NCBI RefSeq assembly: GCF_000218685.1
Contig: NW_006763307.1
Location: forward strand, 62,001-126,000
DNA: 64,000 bases
Source: Serpula lacrymans var. lacrymans S7.9
Taxonomy: Eukaryota > Basidiomycota > Agaricomycetes > Boletales > Serpulaceae
Direction: 5' to 3'
Position numbers and translations under genes: made by a program. The notes beneath the pieces are model-generated. The model was not told where the DNA came from. It worked only from the letters and a program-made list of their open reading frames with translations, and did no database searches. Below are positions 1 to 12,192 of this stretch, piece after piece (the first letter of the stretch is position 1; each line of letters starts with the position of its first letter).

Positions 1-2768
1 TGAACCCACGTCAAGTATATTCAGACGAAAAAATGTTGACGCATTCCCACGCCTATCTTTCCCTCTTACTCCCGAGTGCATTATACCCTCAAGAGACGCC
101 AACTGACAGCAATGCATTGAATTGAAGTACCTCAAGGGGCAACAACGGACATGGAACGGGCCCAAGTGGTATCAGCGCTGTCAACAGCTATTAATTATTC
201 GTAAAAGCAGTGGTGTGTACTTTGCATCATATTTGCATGATAACGCTCTTCAAGTCAGCAATCTAATAGCGGGCCCAATGCGGGCTTAGACCGAATAACT
301 TGCGTCAAGACTTCAAACCTACCATCATGCAGGGTCAACCACATCAGACGTCGTTCATGTAAGCTCCACTCAATTGATCTTTCATCTGATTATCCCCTGT
401 TGTCCTTGAGATCTCAGTGTTGGCAACTATCTTTACAGCGGCGCAATGGCTCTTTCATATTTTACCGGTGAGTAATGAAAGGCTTATTAGAAGACCTGCA
501 TCGTGTCATCGGAGGGGGCGACTACCGTCTGTTATTCTTGGTCCCGGCGCTCAAGCACCCAAAGGCAATCCAATACGTACATTGATCCTTCCAGTTACAC
601 AGGATAAACTATGCACGAATATCATAAATCCGCTTATTTACGTCTTCCTCTGGTCTCGACCTCGATTACCCAGTTCCCTCGCCCCGGACGCTGCGGACTG
701 CGCCTAATTCTCAAAATAATCTCCTCAAGGCCAGAACCTGCGCTGAAACATCTTGTCAGCAATATTTAAAGTTCGAACCAACTTGATAATCATAATCATA
801 TATTCGTGATGCGACCATTATCTATCTCTTGACATTGGAGCCAGTCGAATTTGCACGACCCTGTTTCCCTGCTCTTTCCCTTCCGCACCTCTCGGGCCTC
901 TTCTCTCTCATCTAATCTGTTACAATCACAGAGATACAGATAAAGGACGTTAGGGCGGCTCTTGTACGGCCAATTATACCCTGCTATATCTTCCGAAACC
1001 CCAGATACAGGGATAAACACGGTCACATATCAAAGATCTCAGTGTCTACAAGCGCATCACTCTCGTTCGAACAGCCCGCTCGGTTGCTCAGCAAAGCAGT
1101 ACAGTCTATCAAGAAAAAAGGCCCCTGTCCTGGATGCAGTTCCCCCGAAGCTTCCCTATGACACAGGTTTTTTGCAAAAAACCGAAGATTATTCCTTCCG
1201 ATCCTATTATTCATTGGGCCTTTTTGAGAGCAAGCGCTGCCAACCTTAACTTGGTTAAATTTGCTTATGGGATTGTCCTTCTCTCCTTTTGTGGCGGTAC
1301 GGCATGTCACCTGGGCAGCTGTTCGCTATATCGTCCAATACTACATCGGGCTTGCGTCTTAAACTATGTCACCCAACCTCGTACTCGAAAAAGAGTGTCT
1401 TGGCATCGACCCATGAGTCAGGGATCGGGATCACCCGTATTTTTCTGTCCCCATCTTTCTCTCGTATCGAACACGCCACCCCTCCAAAGCCACAGTTGAG
1501 GATTTCGACGCCCGACCGGCCTACTTCTTTATTTATTTTTTCGTACTCAAGATATCGAAATCCCTCCACGGCTCGCGTCTAAAACCGAACCCAAACTCTC
1601 GTTCTTCGCTACCGCAACGCCATCTCTCATCCTAGCCAGATTAATAGACATGGGCCCGGGGATGCAGGTCCCGTTGTCCCCGTATGGCGTGTTACAGCCC
1701 ACCTCCGCTCAGACCGTTTTTTCCCTTCCCTTTCCCCTCGGCACACCCCACCCCACAGAGCGACATACTGCCCCTCTTCTCAATACGTCCCTTCGCACGA
1801 TCGCCCGCTCGGTCTCTTTCCCCCCCCCCCCCCCACTCGCCAGTCTCGGGGGGCGGATAGCTTTAAGAATAAACCGTTGCTTATATTCCACATTCGAGAA
1901 ACTCTCTCTCCATTTGGGAGGTGTTGTCCGAACGCGCATACGGCGACTGGTGCTGCGCCGTGACCTGTTACTTTTTTATTTGTTCTTTTCTTTCTTTCTT
2001 TTTTAATTTCTTTTTCATTTTTTTTTTTAAATTTTCTACAACTGCGACGATAAAATAGATCATCCCTACCCTTCAACGCTCAATCTGCCAATCTGGATAG
2101 ACGAAAAGAGGTACACACTGGTATAAAGGCGATGCTGACAGATGCTGACGACCCTGTCTATGGACCTCTCGGGAATACCGGGCTTTAGCGATCTTGTCAA
2201 TGCTATTCCGCCTAAGCGGCGTGTAGGGTGGTTATCACATCATCGACAACGGGCAGATACACAGATACAGATACACCGATGGGCACAGCAAGACATCAAA
2301 AATAAAGAAAGGAAGAAAGAAAGAAAGAAAGGAAAAGGGAAGAAAACGTGGTCCGTCACGCTCTCGTGGACGAGAAGATAAGAGCAGAAATAGATAGCTG
2401 TTTTTGTTCACAAGTTTACCACATAATAGAAGCTGATTGGGACGAGGTACAGGTACAAACAAAGCATGGAAGAGAGATTAAAAGAAATCAATCACGAGCA
2501 TAAAAATTCCCTCCGGTATAGTCACCGATATCAGTTTCTTTTCAGGTTGACACAGGAAAAAAACAGAGAAAAGAGGAAAGGGAGGGAGAGAGATATTATT
2601 AATATTAAAAAAAGATTTTTGATCAGGACGTCAAGTCATTTGTATAACCAACTTCTTTCCGACGGGTACAGCAGATAGCATTATCCACTATCACTGGACG
2701 TATTATCCAAACGAGGTCCCCAAGCCCTTATAATAACACCCGCTTCCGTTGGTTCAGCCGTCGCTGCG
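1..2768. other. No supportable gene; low-complexity intergenic DNA
   Basis: Only short open frames occur, none with a recognisable family or convincing codon bias. The stretch contains a C run near 1820-1833, long T-rich tracts near 1970-2030 and a GAAA/GGAA-type purine repeat near 2296-2340. Such tracts are common in fungal promoters and untranslated regions, so this may hold regulatory DNA or small multi-exon genes that cannot be resolved by eye. Confidence 0.5.
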
Positions 2769-4424
2769 TTAGAGTTTGGCGGGGTTGGTCCACTTGGGCT
2801 TACGTTTCTACAGGAGAGATATCGTCAACTCACTTCCGTTCAACGTCCATCTAGGGCTTATCAAGCTCACCTCCAAGAACGCAGTCAATCCCTCCTGAAG
2901 CCAAAATCCAAGCCAAAAAGAAACAAGGGCATCAGTTAACATGATGGCCGGGGGGTGGTAGGTGCCTTGAAAAAAGAAAACAAGAAGAGAGAAGAAAAGC
3001 AAACGTGCCTTGATATTCGCGCCGTGATACACTCGTTTACTCACGAGACCCAAAGCGTGCGTGTGCACGGCGTCCTCGAAGTGGTGCTTCTGTGCCAGCA
3101 TCAGTCCCTCCTTCGAGCTCTGCACCGAATCGGGAGAGTTTTGCGTTATTTGCGTCGCTAGTCCTATCGCGGTTTTGACTACCTCCGATGTGGGGACTAC
3201 GAAGTTGACGCTGTAAGGCGGGGTGCGGAAGGAAGTTGATGAGGGGGATTGACGTCGTGAATTTGTGATTGGGGCATCGAGTGATTAGTGATGGTTACCT
3301 CCTAAAGTCGCGATGATGGGGGGAGGGGGAACTCACAAACGGAACCTATCTCTAGCTTCAACAGCTGTGATGGTCTTTCCCAAAAATAACATCTCAGAAG
3401 CAAGCTAGAGGGCAAGAAACACCATAGTGGTTGTTTTTTTCTCAGTGAGCGGGTATACTCTGCGTCTCCCGCTGACGCTGTAAATACCTGATGCCCCGCA
3501 ACTTTCGCGATCCTGGGAATCACTGTGCGAGAAGAAGGAGAAGCGTGAGTCTCTCTCTATAGATATGCGCCAAGATGCCAATGCCGAGGTTCGAGAAACC
3601 AAAAAGAGACAGAAGTACACATCTGAGCGCCACACGCACACGCACACGCACACACGAAAAGTCTAGGACGACTCCGAGTCTCATGCGGGAATCCAATGTA
3701 AAACACTTATGGGAGGTGTGTGCAGAAAAGAAAGCAAAGAAAGCAAAGAAGAAGAAGAAACGCGATTCGTACGCACCTCCTTGAGCGGCCACGACGCCAC
3801 GCTTAACTTCAGGAAGCGCAAAGTGGGCGTCTTCACTAGCGACGACGATATCGCAGTTGAGGATCATTTCGACGCCTCCACCATAGGCCCCGCCGTTAAC
3901 GGCCGCAATGATCGGCTTGACCGAGGTGTGCCGCCTGGAGATGGAACCAAAGCCGTGCACGGAGGCAGCCAAATCCTCTTGTTCTGTAGAACGACCGCTC
4001 TTCTGATTTTGGTACCATCTGGAAAAGAGAGGTAGGGGTGTGGGATGATAAATTTTATTATGACGAGTTTGTTTTGTTATTTTTAATATTTGGAATGATG
4101 TTCAGGGGGTGGGTGAATGAAGGAGGAAGAGAGATGAAATCAGACACGTACGCTTTGAGGTCGGCGCCCGCACAGAAGGCGCGACCTTCGCCCGTCACGA
4201 TTGCGACCCTTGGAAAAGAGGACCATTAGCGAAAGAGCAAAGACGAGTTGATTGAGCCACCAGAGGCTGGGTTCGTCGTCAAACCAGTTGAGAAGGGCAC
4301 CTATGTCGTTGTTCATGGTGGGGGTCATGGCATTGAGCTGGATTGGACGGGTGAGGGTGAGGAGCATGACATGTTCTGCGGGGAAGGAGACGTTGAGCTC
4401 ATCAGAATGTTGAGGCGGCTGCAT
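2769..4424 (-). CDS. Peroxisomal enoyl-CoA hydratase/isomerase (crotonase family)
   Basis: Eight exons can be joined in frame: 4424-4261, 4208-4152, 4018-3777, 3522-3488, 3404-3337, 3210-3045, 2894-2871 and 2807-2769, giving 264 residues, the usual crotonase length. The oxyanion-hole segments are present (CAGADLK at residues 67-73 and NGGAYGGG at 115-122). Glu is found at the two positions used by hydratases (E124 after the GGG loop and E144 in ALPEVKRG). The protein ends in -AKL, which fits a type 1 peroxisomal targeting signal, so peroxisomal beta-oxidation is inferred. All junctions are GT-AG and keep phase. The start at 4424 was chosen because the conserved N-terminal strand follows directly. 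Substrate preference cannot be read from the sequence. Confidence 0.9.
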
Positions 4425-5293
4425 TGGAAGGAGTGATGGACGGTTGCGAACGCGGGGAAGGGGAGAGATAGCTACCGGCTACTCGGCAGATGGGCTGCCG
4501 AGATGAGAAGGATGCCGGGTTGTGCCGCGTGGACCAAGGTCGAGGAGAGAATAGATAAGGAGATACGAATTTTCCGCTTGGACCGAGCGCTCCGAGCGTT
4601 GAGGACGGGTGTGACTGTTGATCGCATCGATGGCTTGTGACGAGATGTGTTGTTTTTTGCAGGATCAGGACTAAAGAGATGTGTTTCGGGACCAAAAGTG
4701 GCAAGTTCAATATCGGGATGAGGTTCCGACGATCATGCTGTCCGATACTTCTTCTTCCCCACACAGGGTCAGCGGAACAAGGAGGTCAGAGTCCGAACAT
4801 GTTGCATGCGTTTCAGCGTTCAAAAAACTGGGCGGGTCAGCACGGACCGAAAGGAGCACAGAGAGCAATGACGAATGATGACGATAATGCTGTGATCATA
4901 GTAGACAATACAAAGACAGAGCAGTGCTTCCCAAATATCTGCGCGGTAACTAGTGTGCGCCCAAGATCTCCCTCCGCCGGCACTACGGCCCATTAACGTC
5001 TGCTCCTCCTCCTCCTCTTCCTCCTCTCCGGACAGCGTACAGTGGGTGACAGGGAACCCGATGTGGTCGAGTCCGTGCAGCAGTAATAGCATGCATGGAA
5101 GCACGCGGGGATATGTTGTATGGTGGTACAGTGCGACAAAACAATGCGATCGATGGGATTAATCGTGACAACATGAGCGACGACGAGTAACATAAGCTCG
5201 ATTCTGCAGAAGGAGGGTGTAAGCAGGGGATGGAGATGAAGGGAAGGAGAGACGGACGAGCACGGAATAAATACAAGGTGAGGGTGGGTTGAA
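4425..5293. other. Intergenic; upstream of the crotonase gene
   Basis: No conserved frame is seen. A (CCT)n-type microsatellite lies near 5003-5030. The part next to 4424 presumably contains the crotonase promoter, and the part next to 5293 the 3' end of the small upstream gene. Confidence 0.5.
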
Positions 5294-5455
5294 TCATCCG
5301 CTACGGAAGGGGCAGCTTGGGGAGTGGCTTCCCCTCCAGCCGCAGTGGCAGCACTGGGGGGCACTGGGGTTGACAAAGGCGTCTGCGTCGTCTGTCGAGT
5401 TGTGGGTGGGGGTGGCACCGGTGGAGGAGTGGGAGAGAGACGATGTGGAGGGCAT
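5294..5455 (-). CDS. Small Cys-rich protein, 53 residues, function unknown
   Basis: A single-exon frame of 53 codons starts in a good context (CCACC before ATG). Most codons end in C, unlike the neighbouring non-coding DNA, which suggests a real and well-expressed gene. The first 30 residues are Ser/Thr-rich. The C-terminal part has a compact Cys/His cluster, CCHCGWRGSHSPSCPFR, that could bind zinc. A TTAAAA box-like sequence lies about 65 bases upstream on the same strand. A longer overlapping frame on the same strand (5418-4993) has low-complexity composition and is probably a shadow. No family is named with confidence. Confidence 0.55.
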   Translation of the reverse strand: MPSTSSLSHSSTGATPTHNSTDDADAFVNPSAPQCCHCGWRGSHSPSCPFRSG

Positions 5456-6596
5456 GGTGGGCTGTGGATGAGGATGTAGTGTAGCTGCTAGCTGGAGAAA
5501 AGAGAGCGAGATGCTCCACCTTTTAAGTGTTTGGCCGGTCGCCTTCCGTTATCGGCCTGTGGTGAAAGGCAGACGCTCCGAAGAAAAGAGAGCATCTTGT
5601 GGCGTCAAAAGAGGTCTCGTGTGTGTTCCCAATCGGGAAGGTCAATAAAGGCTGGATTGGTGCCAAACCTTGACTCGCACTAAAAGATTTCGCTGGATCT
5701 GGCCCGATAAGGCTCTCGACGATTCTGTGCCTTTGTGCCCTTGGTCCGCTCCCTGGGCTCGTCCCTGCCCGCTATGGCCCATCGATATCTGTCCACCCAC
5801 ATTGGCACATCTCCTCCACCGCTGATTCAGCCAACAGCGGAACCAAATCACCACAGATCCTCAATCATCCTTCTCGCCTGTCAACGTGCATCACCTCTGT
5901 GCACTGCGTCTGGGCTAAGCCGCCTCTTCCCTAGCACTACAAAGCAACCTTGATCATTCATCTATTTCTCTTGCCGCTCGCCACCATCTACTCCCTCTGT
6001 CAAACCAACACTTGCCTCTTGCCAACTGACACGCCATTCTACAGCTTGGATCAGCACGCTCACATACGCTTCATCCTTATTTGTCCATCCCATCCCAACA
6101 CAGCGTCTCACTTCGATCCCATGAAAACGCCACTCTACCAACAGATACCAGATCTCGTTCCTAAATCTCAGCATCACTCAACTAATACAGATGGTCCCAT
6201 ACCGGCATCACGCTCTCACCACAACACATCCTTCCTGGGCACAGCCCCCAAATGGGTCTGTGGCACCCGACTCTTCTCCTCATTTGACTTCTCCAAGACA
6301 CACCCAACAAGGTTCCGGTACTATCGGCCTCCACTCCTTGCATTGGGGCCCTAGACGCCAGATACACTTCTGCCGGCCATCGTGCGTTTCTCTCCTGTCC
6401 AATATTCCCGGAATAGACCTCTGCCATGACCTTCGCCATCTCAGTCACCAGACTCGCCTGCGCCCAACACACAACTTTCGAAAAAAAGATAACGCGCAGA
6501 CATGATGTAAAAAACACGAGGTAGCACACCATGAACAACTTGTCGTACTCCTTCATTTCCAATCCACACGTCTGACCCCAACAGCGCCCTCTCTCA
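5456..6596. other. Intergenic; no supportable gene
   Basis: Open frames occur on both strands (for example 5950-6354 on + and 6562-6182 on -), but neither matches a family or shows consistent codon bias. The stretch lies between the 3' end of the TPX2-family gene and the promoter of the small Cys-rich gene. Confidence 0.4.
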
Positions 6597-9151
6597 TCAT
6601 CCCTTCACACCGCCTCCCTTCCTCTTCGGCATATCACCATACCACTCGGGAACTTCGTGAGCTTTCGGTACAGCCTTCTTTCGCAGTTCCTTGATCTCTC
6701 TCTCCAGCTCAATCTCCTGCTGCTTCCGCCTCTCCTCTCTCAACCGCTCCATCTCCTCCTCCTTTCTCTTCATCATCTCATCAAATCTCTCCCTCTCTTT
6801 CGCCCGCTGTTCAGTGCTGAATTCAATTTGTCCTGCAGGCAAAATAGGAACAATTTGCTCTTTACGGCATGCCAACGAAGCTTCCTGAGCTATGTGCAGT
6901 GCCTTGAAATCAGGGACAGGAAGAGGCTGCGCATGCACCTTGGCAGCGCGCTTCTCCTCCGTAACCGCCAGCTTCTGCTCAAACTCTGTCCTCCTAGCTT
7001 CCATCCGTGCATCTACCCGAAACGTAAACGCAGTTGGTTTCGTTGGGTTTGTTGGAGGTAACGTCACCGTCTTTGTATGTACGCGCGCGCGCGCGCAAGG
7101 GGACGTAACACAGACATGTTTGAATAGGAGACAGGGCGTGATGATGAAAGGTTTTCACGTTAGCGCACTTAAGACGCGCAGTCCGTTAATGAATCACGTA
7201 CCGGTTTCTCGAACATGGGCATTACTCCAGCTCTAGACGACGGGCCAGGCCTCTCATGAGCGCGACTGGAAACACCTTTCCCCCTCGCCTCGGGATGAGA
7301 AGAGAAGAAGCGTGAACGACCGGCATACTTGGTTGCAGAACCGTTACCCAGGCCGGCTTTACGTTCGACTCCCCTACACGCGCCGCCCGATGCGATCGTA
7401 CCAAGTACCTGACCATTGTCCGGGCATGAGGAAGTAGAACGAGTAACCGCTGGCCTGGACGCGCCTCTCTTCTGGCAATTTGCATTAGGTCTGTACTTCG
7501 TCCGCGCCTGAGGAAGGTGCAAGGGTGGCAGACGTGCAGTCCGGATCAATGAACCATGGTCTGCAGACGCGTTATGGTTAGTAGACGGCTGCAAAACCTG
7601 TGTGTTTGTCGGTATTTCCATATCAGACGATCCGCGTTTCGTTTCAGCTAGGTCGGTCGGAAATACCATTTTTCCTTTCTTACGAACATGATCTCGAGAG
7701 AAGGCATCCTCGTCGTCATCGGCACCGGCGCGCTTGTTAGATGTCCCTAAGGGAGGCTTTGGATTGCTTTTAGCGTCGTCATGTCGCGCCATCCGCTTGG
7801 TATGGTAGTCACCCTGCTGACCCTTTCGCGGTGAAATTTCTGAAAGCCTGAATTGATCATGACTATCAGTTCCACCGGTTGCCGACGGGGAAGAGGGGCT
7901 GGCTGTGGTCATAGGAGAAGAGTGAGGGCTGATAGCTACTTCCGTTTTACCAGCACTGGTGTCTTCTGAAGAAGCCATGTCTGATCTGGACCTGTAAAGC
8001 CTAATCAGTCGGGTTAGTGCGATTACATGTATATCGGGGACGATCCATAACGCCAGAACAGACAAAAATGCCGATGTAAGACCACACGGGGACCAAACAG
8101 AAAAGAAAAAAAGAGAAGAAACATGAGATGTTCCTGGCATCAGTACGAGTATAGACACAGAGAACATGACCCGGCTGACTCACCCGAATGAAGATATCAA
8201 CTTCTGGCTATATGACACGAGGCGTTCAGCCACACCTCCGGTGCTCAGGCGCGAACTCGTGCTGGCAATGGAACTGACGCTGATATCTCCAAGTTCGTGA
8301 TTAAGATTGTGTGGAAGTGCTATCTCCTCGGTAACATCGTTGGGTTGTTGTGAAACCGAGGATGGTGAGGGAAAATGGGACTGAGAATGCGACGAAACGG
8401 TGTTCGAGTTCCGAGAGAGAGTAGAAGCAGGTAAGTTTCCTCGGATTGTAGATTTCGTTATCCCACCATCCGCCACCGTCTGATGAACGCCAGATGGGCA
8501 AAGATAGATGGTGAGTACCTATAATGAAGCAGTAAGGAGATAGATGCGACTAACGTGTTTCGAGACTATCCTTGATCTCAGCTTTGGATTAGTGTACACA
8601 GGAGGTTTCGGCCTCGGCTTTAGCATTTGACCGCGCTTATGATCCGGTCCAGGATCCACTTGGTCCCCGTTTTTCGAGACTTTGGAAAGTGTTTCTACCT
8701 CTGCCCTTAGATTTTCGAAACGCTCCTCGGACATTGCGTGCTCGCTGGTAGGCCCGCTACTCGGACATGCTAATTCGCTAGCGACATTGCTATTACTGCT
8801 AGCTCCAGGGCATGGAAGGTCCGATGGTATAGCGTCTTTAGCAAGCTTTGGCGATGGCGATGGAGATTGCGACGGACTCGATGATCTAGAAGGCGGAGGT
8901 AGCTTGCTCTTTGGCTTTGGCGTGAGCTGACTGAGAGTTAAGGGCAGGCGGTTTGGATGAGGAAGCGCTGCAAAGCTATCATTATCTCCAGCGGATGGCA
9001 AGAAAGGTGAATCAAAATCGTTCGTGGAGTCTCCCAAGAGAAAGTCAGCCTGGCTGTTTTCTGGGATTTGGAAGGACAGGCTCGTGTCTGAAATGTCTGG
9101 AATATGGCGCATGCTGATTTCGTATTTTACTTCGCGGACCATGGCGGACAC
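6597..9151 (-). CDS. TPX2-family spindle assembly protein
   Basis: Four exons join in frame: 9151-8555, 8479-8184, 7991-7202 and 7070-6597, for 718 residues. The first three encode a low-complexity Ser/Pro-rich region with basic patches. The last exon (from about residue 562) carries a TPX2 C-terminal region: an FTF-RVDARMEARR start, a long charged helix, a second IEFSTEQRAKERERFDEM block and a final KAVPKAHEVPEWYG block. TPX2 proteins bind spindle microtubules and activate Aurora kinase in animals; a mitotic role here is inferred from the family. The ATG at 9151 opens the long N-terminal exon. Divergence of the N-terminus is normal for the family. Confidence 0.85.
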
Positions 9152-9249
9152 GTTATCGGTTGTCGTTGGGAGGAAAAGGTGTCAGTGGCGCGCTGGAGCT
9201 GTACCAGAGTGGCACCGTGGGAAAAAGGCGCGACTGTAAGTGACTACTC

Positions 9250-9271
9250 TCACGTGATGCTGGTAACGCGC
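9250..9271. promoter_or_regulatory. E-box plus ACGCG pair upstream of the TPX2-family gene
   Basis: TCACGTGA at 9250-9257 is followed after eight bases by ACGCG at 9266-9270 (ACGCGCGT overall), about 100-120 bp upstream of the start codon at 9151. ACGCG is the core of the MCB site bound by MBF-type cell-cycle factors, and CACGTG is a bHLH site. The same pair occurs upstream of spc7 in this window. Function is inferred. Confidence 0.45.
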
Positions 9272-9667
9272 GTCTTGATCACGCCCTCTCTCTCCACTTT
9301 TCTTGATTGTGGCGTACTCTAATGCGCTCAATGCCCGAGTCAGACTCGTTATGGGCGTTGGTAGCATTTTTAGCGTTTATTTACTGGAAAAGCACTAGTG
9401 TTGTCCTACTTGCAAATCTCGGACACGGCCACAGCATCCATAGTTCAGCCAGCTCCACTGACATGACTTTTGACAACCTGCGTTGATCGTATGTACCATA
9501 CATAGCCCAAACTCGTTACCAGTACTAAACTTGCTCACACCACCAACCTCTCGGTCTTCTACGATCCTTTACTGCTCATTAATCATACCAACCCTGTTTC
9601 GCACAACGTCTTTCCTTTCTGTATCGACGATGACAACCGTCGGATTCCATTTATCCCGTCTGGTGGC

Positions 9668-9930
9668 TCAGGTGGAGTCGGACACGTTTTTTGTGTCCAA
9701 ATGGTCTAACGTAGCGCTGCTATTTCCCTGCATTTGGATCGCATAGTATTTCTGGAACAACACGCCTCTGCTGTATTCAAGCACTCACGCAAACTCACGT
9801 TCACTTCCGAGTTCTGGTTTCGACTTGCCGACTCGGACATTGATTTCGCCTGAATGTCCTGTATCGCTGTGCTCTTTTCTACGCGGAGTAACTTCCCTGC
9901 CCCTTGCATCCTGCCGGAGCTTGCCATCAT
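9668..9930 (-). CDS. Possible 71-residue protein, two exons, unknown function
   Basis: Exon 1 (9930-9799, phase 0) ends at a canonical GTGAGT donor. A 47-base intron ending in TTCCAG leads to exon 2 (9751-9668), which ends at TGA. The product is hydrophilic, starting MMASSGRMQGAGKLL, with a KYYAIQMQGNSSATLDHLD segment in exon 2. An alternative acceptor inside the same intron would give a shorter tail. No family is recognised. A frame on the opposite strand (9483-9746) overlaps it but looks less coherent. Confidence 0.4.
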
Positions 9931-11643
9931 GATCATGCTATAAATGAACTATATTCGTGGAATTTCCTTGTTTTTTCCCTCTCAATCTGCTTGTTTTCTC
10001 GAACTCGAAGATTTAAATGACATATTACGTCTGATCAATCCATTCTGGTCCATTCTCTTGTGACTTCTCACCGAACAGGGTGCCTGCTTTCCCAGTTCAC
10101 CCGATGTCGATCAACTCATCCACACCTCATTCTTCCTGTTCCTCCCAGAAGGTCTTTCTTCACCCCTCCCCTTCCGCTTCGAAGGTTCCATCATTTGGCC
10201 GCGAAGCGATATCACCGCTTCGTTATGTATTTCTTTGTTCTCGCATTGAATCACGGGTGATGTCTTTGTACGTACAACCCGCAAACTCTCACCAAAACCT
10301 CCAGATCCGGTGAAATGTTTACGCATTGTATGGTTTTTCATTTAATCAGCGCTGAGCCTTCGCTTGTTATTTTCTCTTTCAGCTCCACTCCACAATACTC
10401 CCAGAATAATCACTTCTATCCGCATCATCGCGTTGTCACGCCACCAGCGCAGGTCGTTTATCTTATCTAACGTGGCTAACCAAGGAATTGAGCTGTGTGT
10501 GCATCCGCGTTCATTATTCAGGCCCCCCACCCCCGCAGTTATATCAGGCATTATTACCCCGGTTCTGAACATACTTCTCATTGACACGTCAAAGAAGTGT
10601 TACAAGGTGGGGGAGAGTTCTCAAGCCCAGCGTGTGTTCCTTAACGTTCCTGACCACATCATCATCATGGGCTCACTTTTGGACCATCTGTACCACTTTC
10701 GGTGAGTTTGCCACCCAATATCACAAAACTCAACCTTGTTGACCATTCAATTACCCTAACTTTATGGAACATGTATTTCAAACCAGCCATGTGTATGCGC
10801 GATTTTTGGGGTGTGTATGACGCCTGTCCATTAGCACATGCGCACATAACTCATGACTGCTGTGGTATGAGATACGCGTGTACCGAGAGGCTGGCCTGGT
10901 GCTAGACCCTGCAACAGGTGCGATCCGTTGTTAACGCGATGTCTATCCCTGGTCCTTCTATATCCGACGAGGCCAAATAGGTGACAAGGCTCCGACGTTG
11001 TGCTCAATCATCGTACATTTCAGACTCTCTTCCGAAGTGCTCGACATCATGAAAACGTGCCCCCGATCATGACTTCTGCGAACAAGGCCCTTGGTGTCAT
11101 AGGTTGACCAAACATAGCGATCATATTACTCTTCTTTGTTACTTTCGCCCCGAGTCAAATTATGAGGTGATGGTATCGCGTTTATTCGAACTCGATAACT
11201 GGAACCGTGACGCTGGTGAAGGTTATGGTAAGACCTAGAGAAGGCACTATCAACAATTTGAAAAAATACATGATGACAGCATTCATTCAAGAACGTACCA
11301 AAGGAACCGAAAGCTGTAAGAGGTATCGCGTCACAATCACCAAATTCTTGTTGTCATCCGCCACGGCGTCACTGTCGCTGAGAGAAAACACCGCGGCGTG
11401 GTTGCTACATTCGTCATCGATCTTGCTGTGCAAATAAACTGATAAGAGATCGGAAGTCGTAAGTAGCCGTTAATCGTATCAGAGCAGAGCCTTTTGTATT
11501 GCGACATCGGTGTCGCTGAGAAAGAAAAAGACACTGAGGTTTCACTGTATCCAAATCGGTGAGTAACTTGGCTGTGAAAGCCTGTACACATCCTTTATGT
11601 ATCTCGATGCAGCGTTAAAACCTCTACAGCAAAGTACAGTAAC
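9931..11643. other. Unresolved stretch; possible multi-exon gene on the + strand
   Basis: Several exon-like pieces occur on the + strand: a frame near 10104-10258 (MSINSSTPHSSC start), a piece near 10381-10452 that ends at a CAG/GT junction, and a piece ending at 10700 next to GTGAGT with a matching acceptor near 10785. They could not be joined into one frame with confidence, and no family is recognised. The rest shows nothing. Confidence 0.25.
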
Positions 11644-12192
11644 ATGGCAGCCTCAGTCAGACCAACCACACAGTATTTCGGTAGTGACTTTGTCATTTCT
11701 GCCGGTTCCATCTTATTCAGGAAGGCATCAGAAACGGGTCACATCCAGATATGCATCTTATGGCAACGCCGAAAACACGAATGGCTCCTTCCCAAAGGAC
11801 GCAAGGATCGTGGAGAGTCGATAGAGGTAGCAGCAGTACGAGAGACATTCGAAGAGACAGGTTATCCGTGCGAGATCCTCCCTTGCAATATGCCTACTCG
11901 GGCGCCTGTCGCACATGTTGACGCGACTGACGTGGTGAGGATTGCAGATGATGCGATAGAGCCATTCGCTGTTACCGTGAGAGACCTTGGGAGAAAGGGT
12001 GTGAAGTTCATCTGGTGGTATCTGACGCGTGTGATTGGCGAGAAGAGGGAAGGAACGCAGATGGCGTCTGAGGCGTTTGATTCGTATTTCTTTGATGCTG
12101 AGGAAGCAATAGCGAAATTGACATTTCAGAAAGATCGGGATGTGGTATCAAAGGCGTTGGGTCTCGTTCGTGATAGCGGAACCAATTTGTAG
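11644..12192 (+). CDS. Nudix hydrolase
   Basis: A single-exon frame of 182 residues. A complete Nudix box runs from G52 to Y74 (GRKDRGE, then RETFEETGY), giving the Mg2+-binding helix that hydrolyses nucleoside diphosphates linked to another moiety. The size and simple architecture suit a diphosphoinositol polyphosphate phosphohydrolase or diadenosine-polyphosphate hydrolase type enzyme, but the substrate cannot be told from the sequence. The 3' neighbour, NIF3, converges on it. Confidence 0.85.
   Translation: MAASVRPTTQYFGSDFVISAGSILFRKASETGHIQICILWQRRKHEWLLPKGRKDRGESIEVAAVRETFEETGYPCEILPCNMPTRAPVAHVDATDVVRIADDAIEPFAVTVRDLGRKGVKFIWWYLTRVIGEKREGTQMASEAFDSYFFDAEEAIAKLTFQKDRDVVSKALGLVRDSGTNL

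Noticed and set aside
417..707. 96-codon open frame on + near the left edge
   Set aside because: No family similarity, no codon bias and poor start context; treated as chance.
3630..3656. CACACG tandem repeat
   Set aside because: A simple microsatellite within an intron of the crotonase gene, with no further structure.
4993..5418. 141-codon - frame overlapping the 53-residue gene
   Set aside because: Low-complexity Pro/Thr then Arg-rich sequence in a shifted frame; the shorter frame has clear codon bias and a better start.
5950..6354. 134-codon + frame downstream of the TPX2-family gene
   Set aside because: Composition is like translated intergenic DNA, with no conserved block; overlapping frames on both strands are equally long.
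7081..7096. Alternating CG run that might form Z-DNA
   Set aside because: It is a short dinucleotide repeat inside an intron of the TPX2-family gene; no evidence of function.
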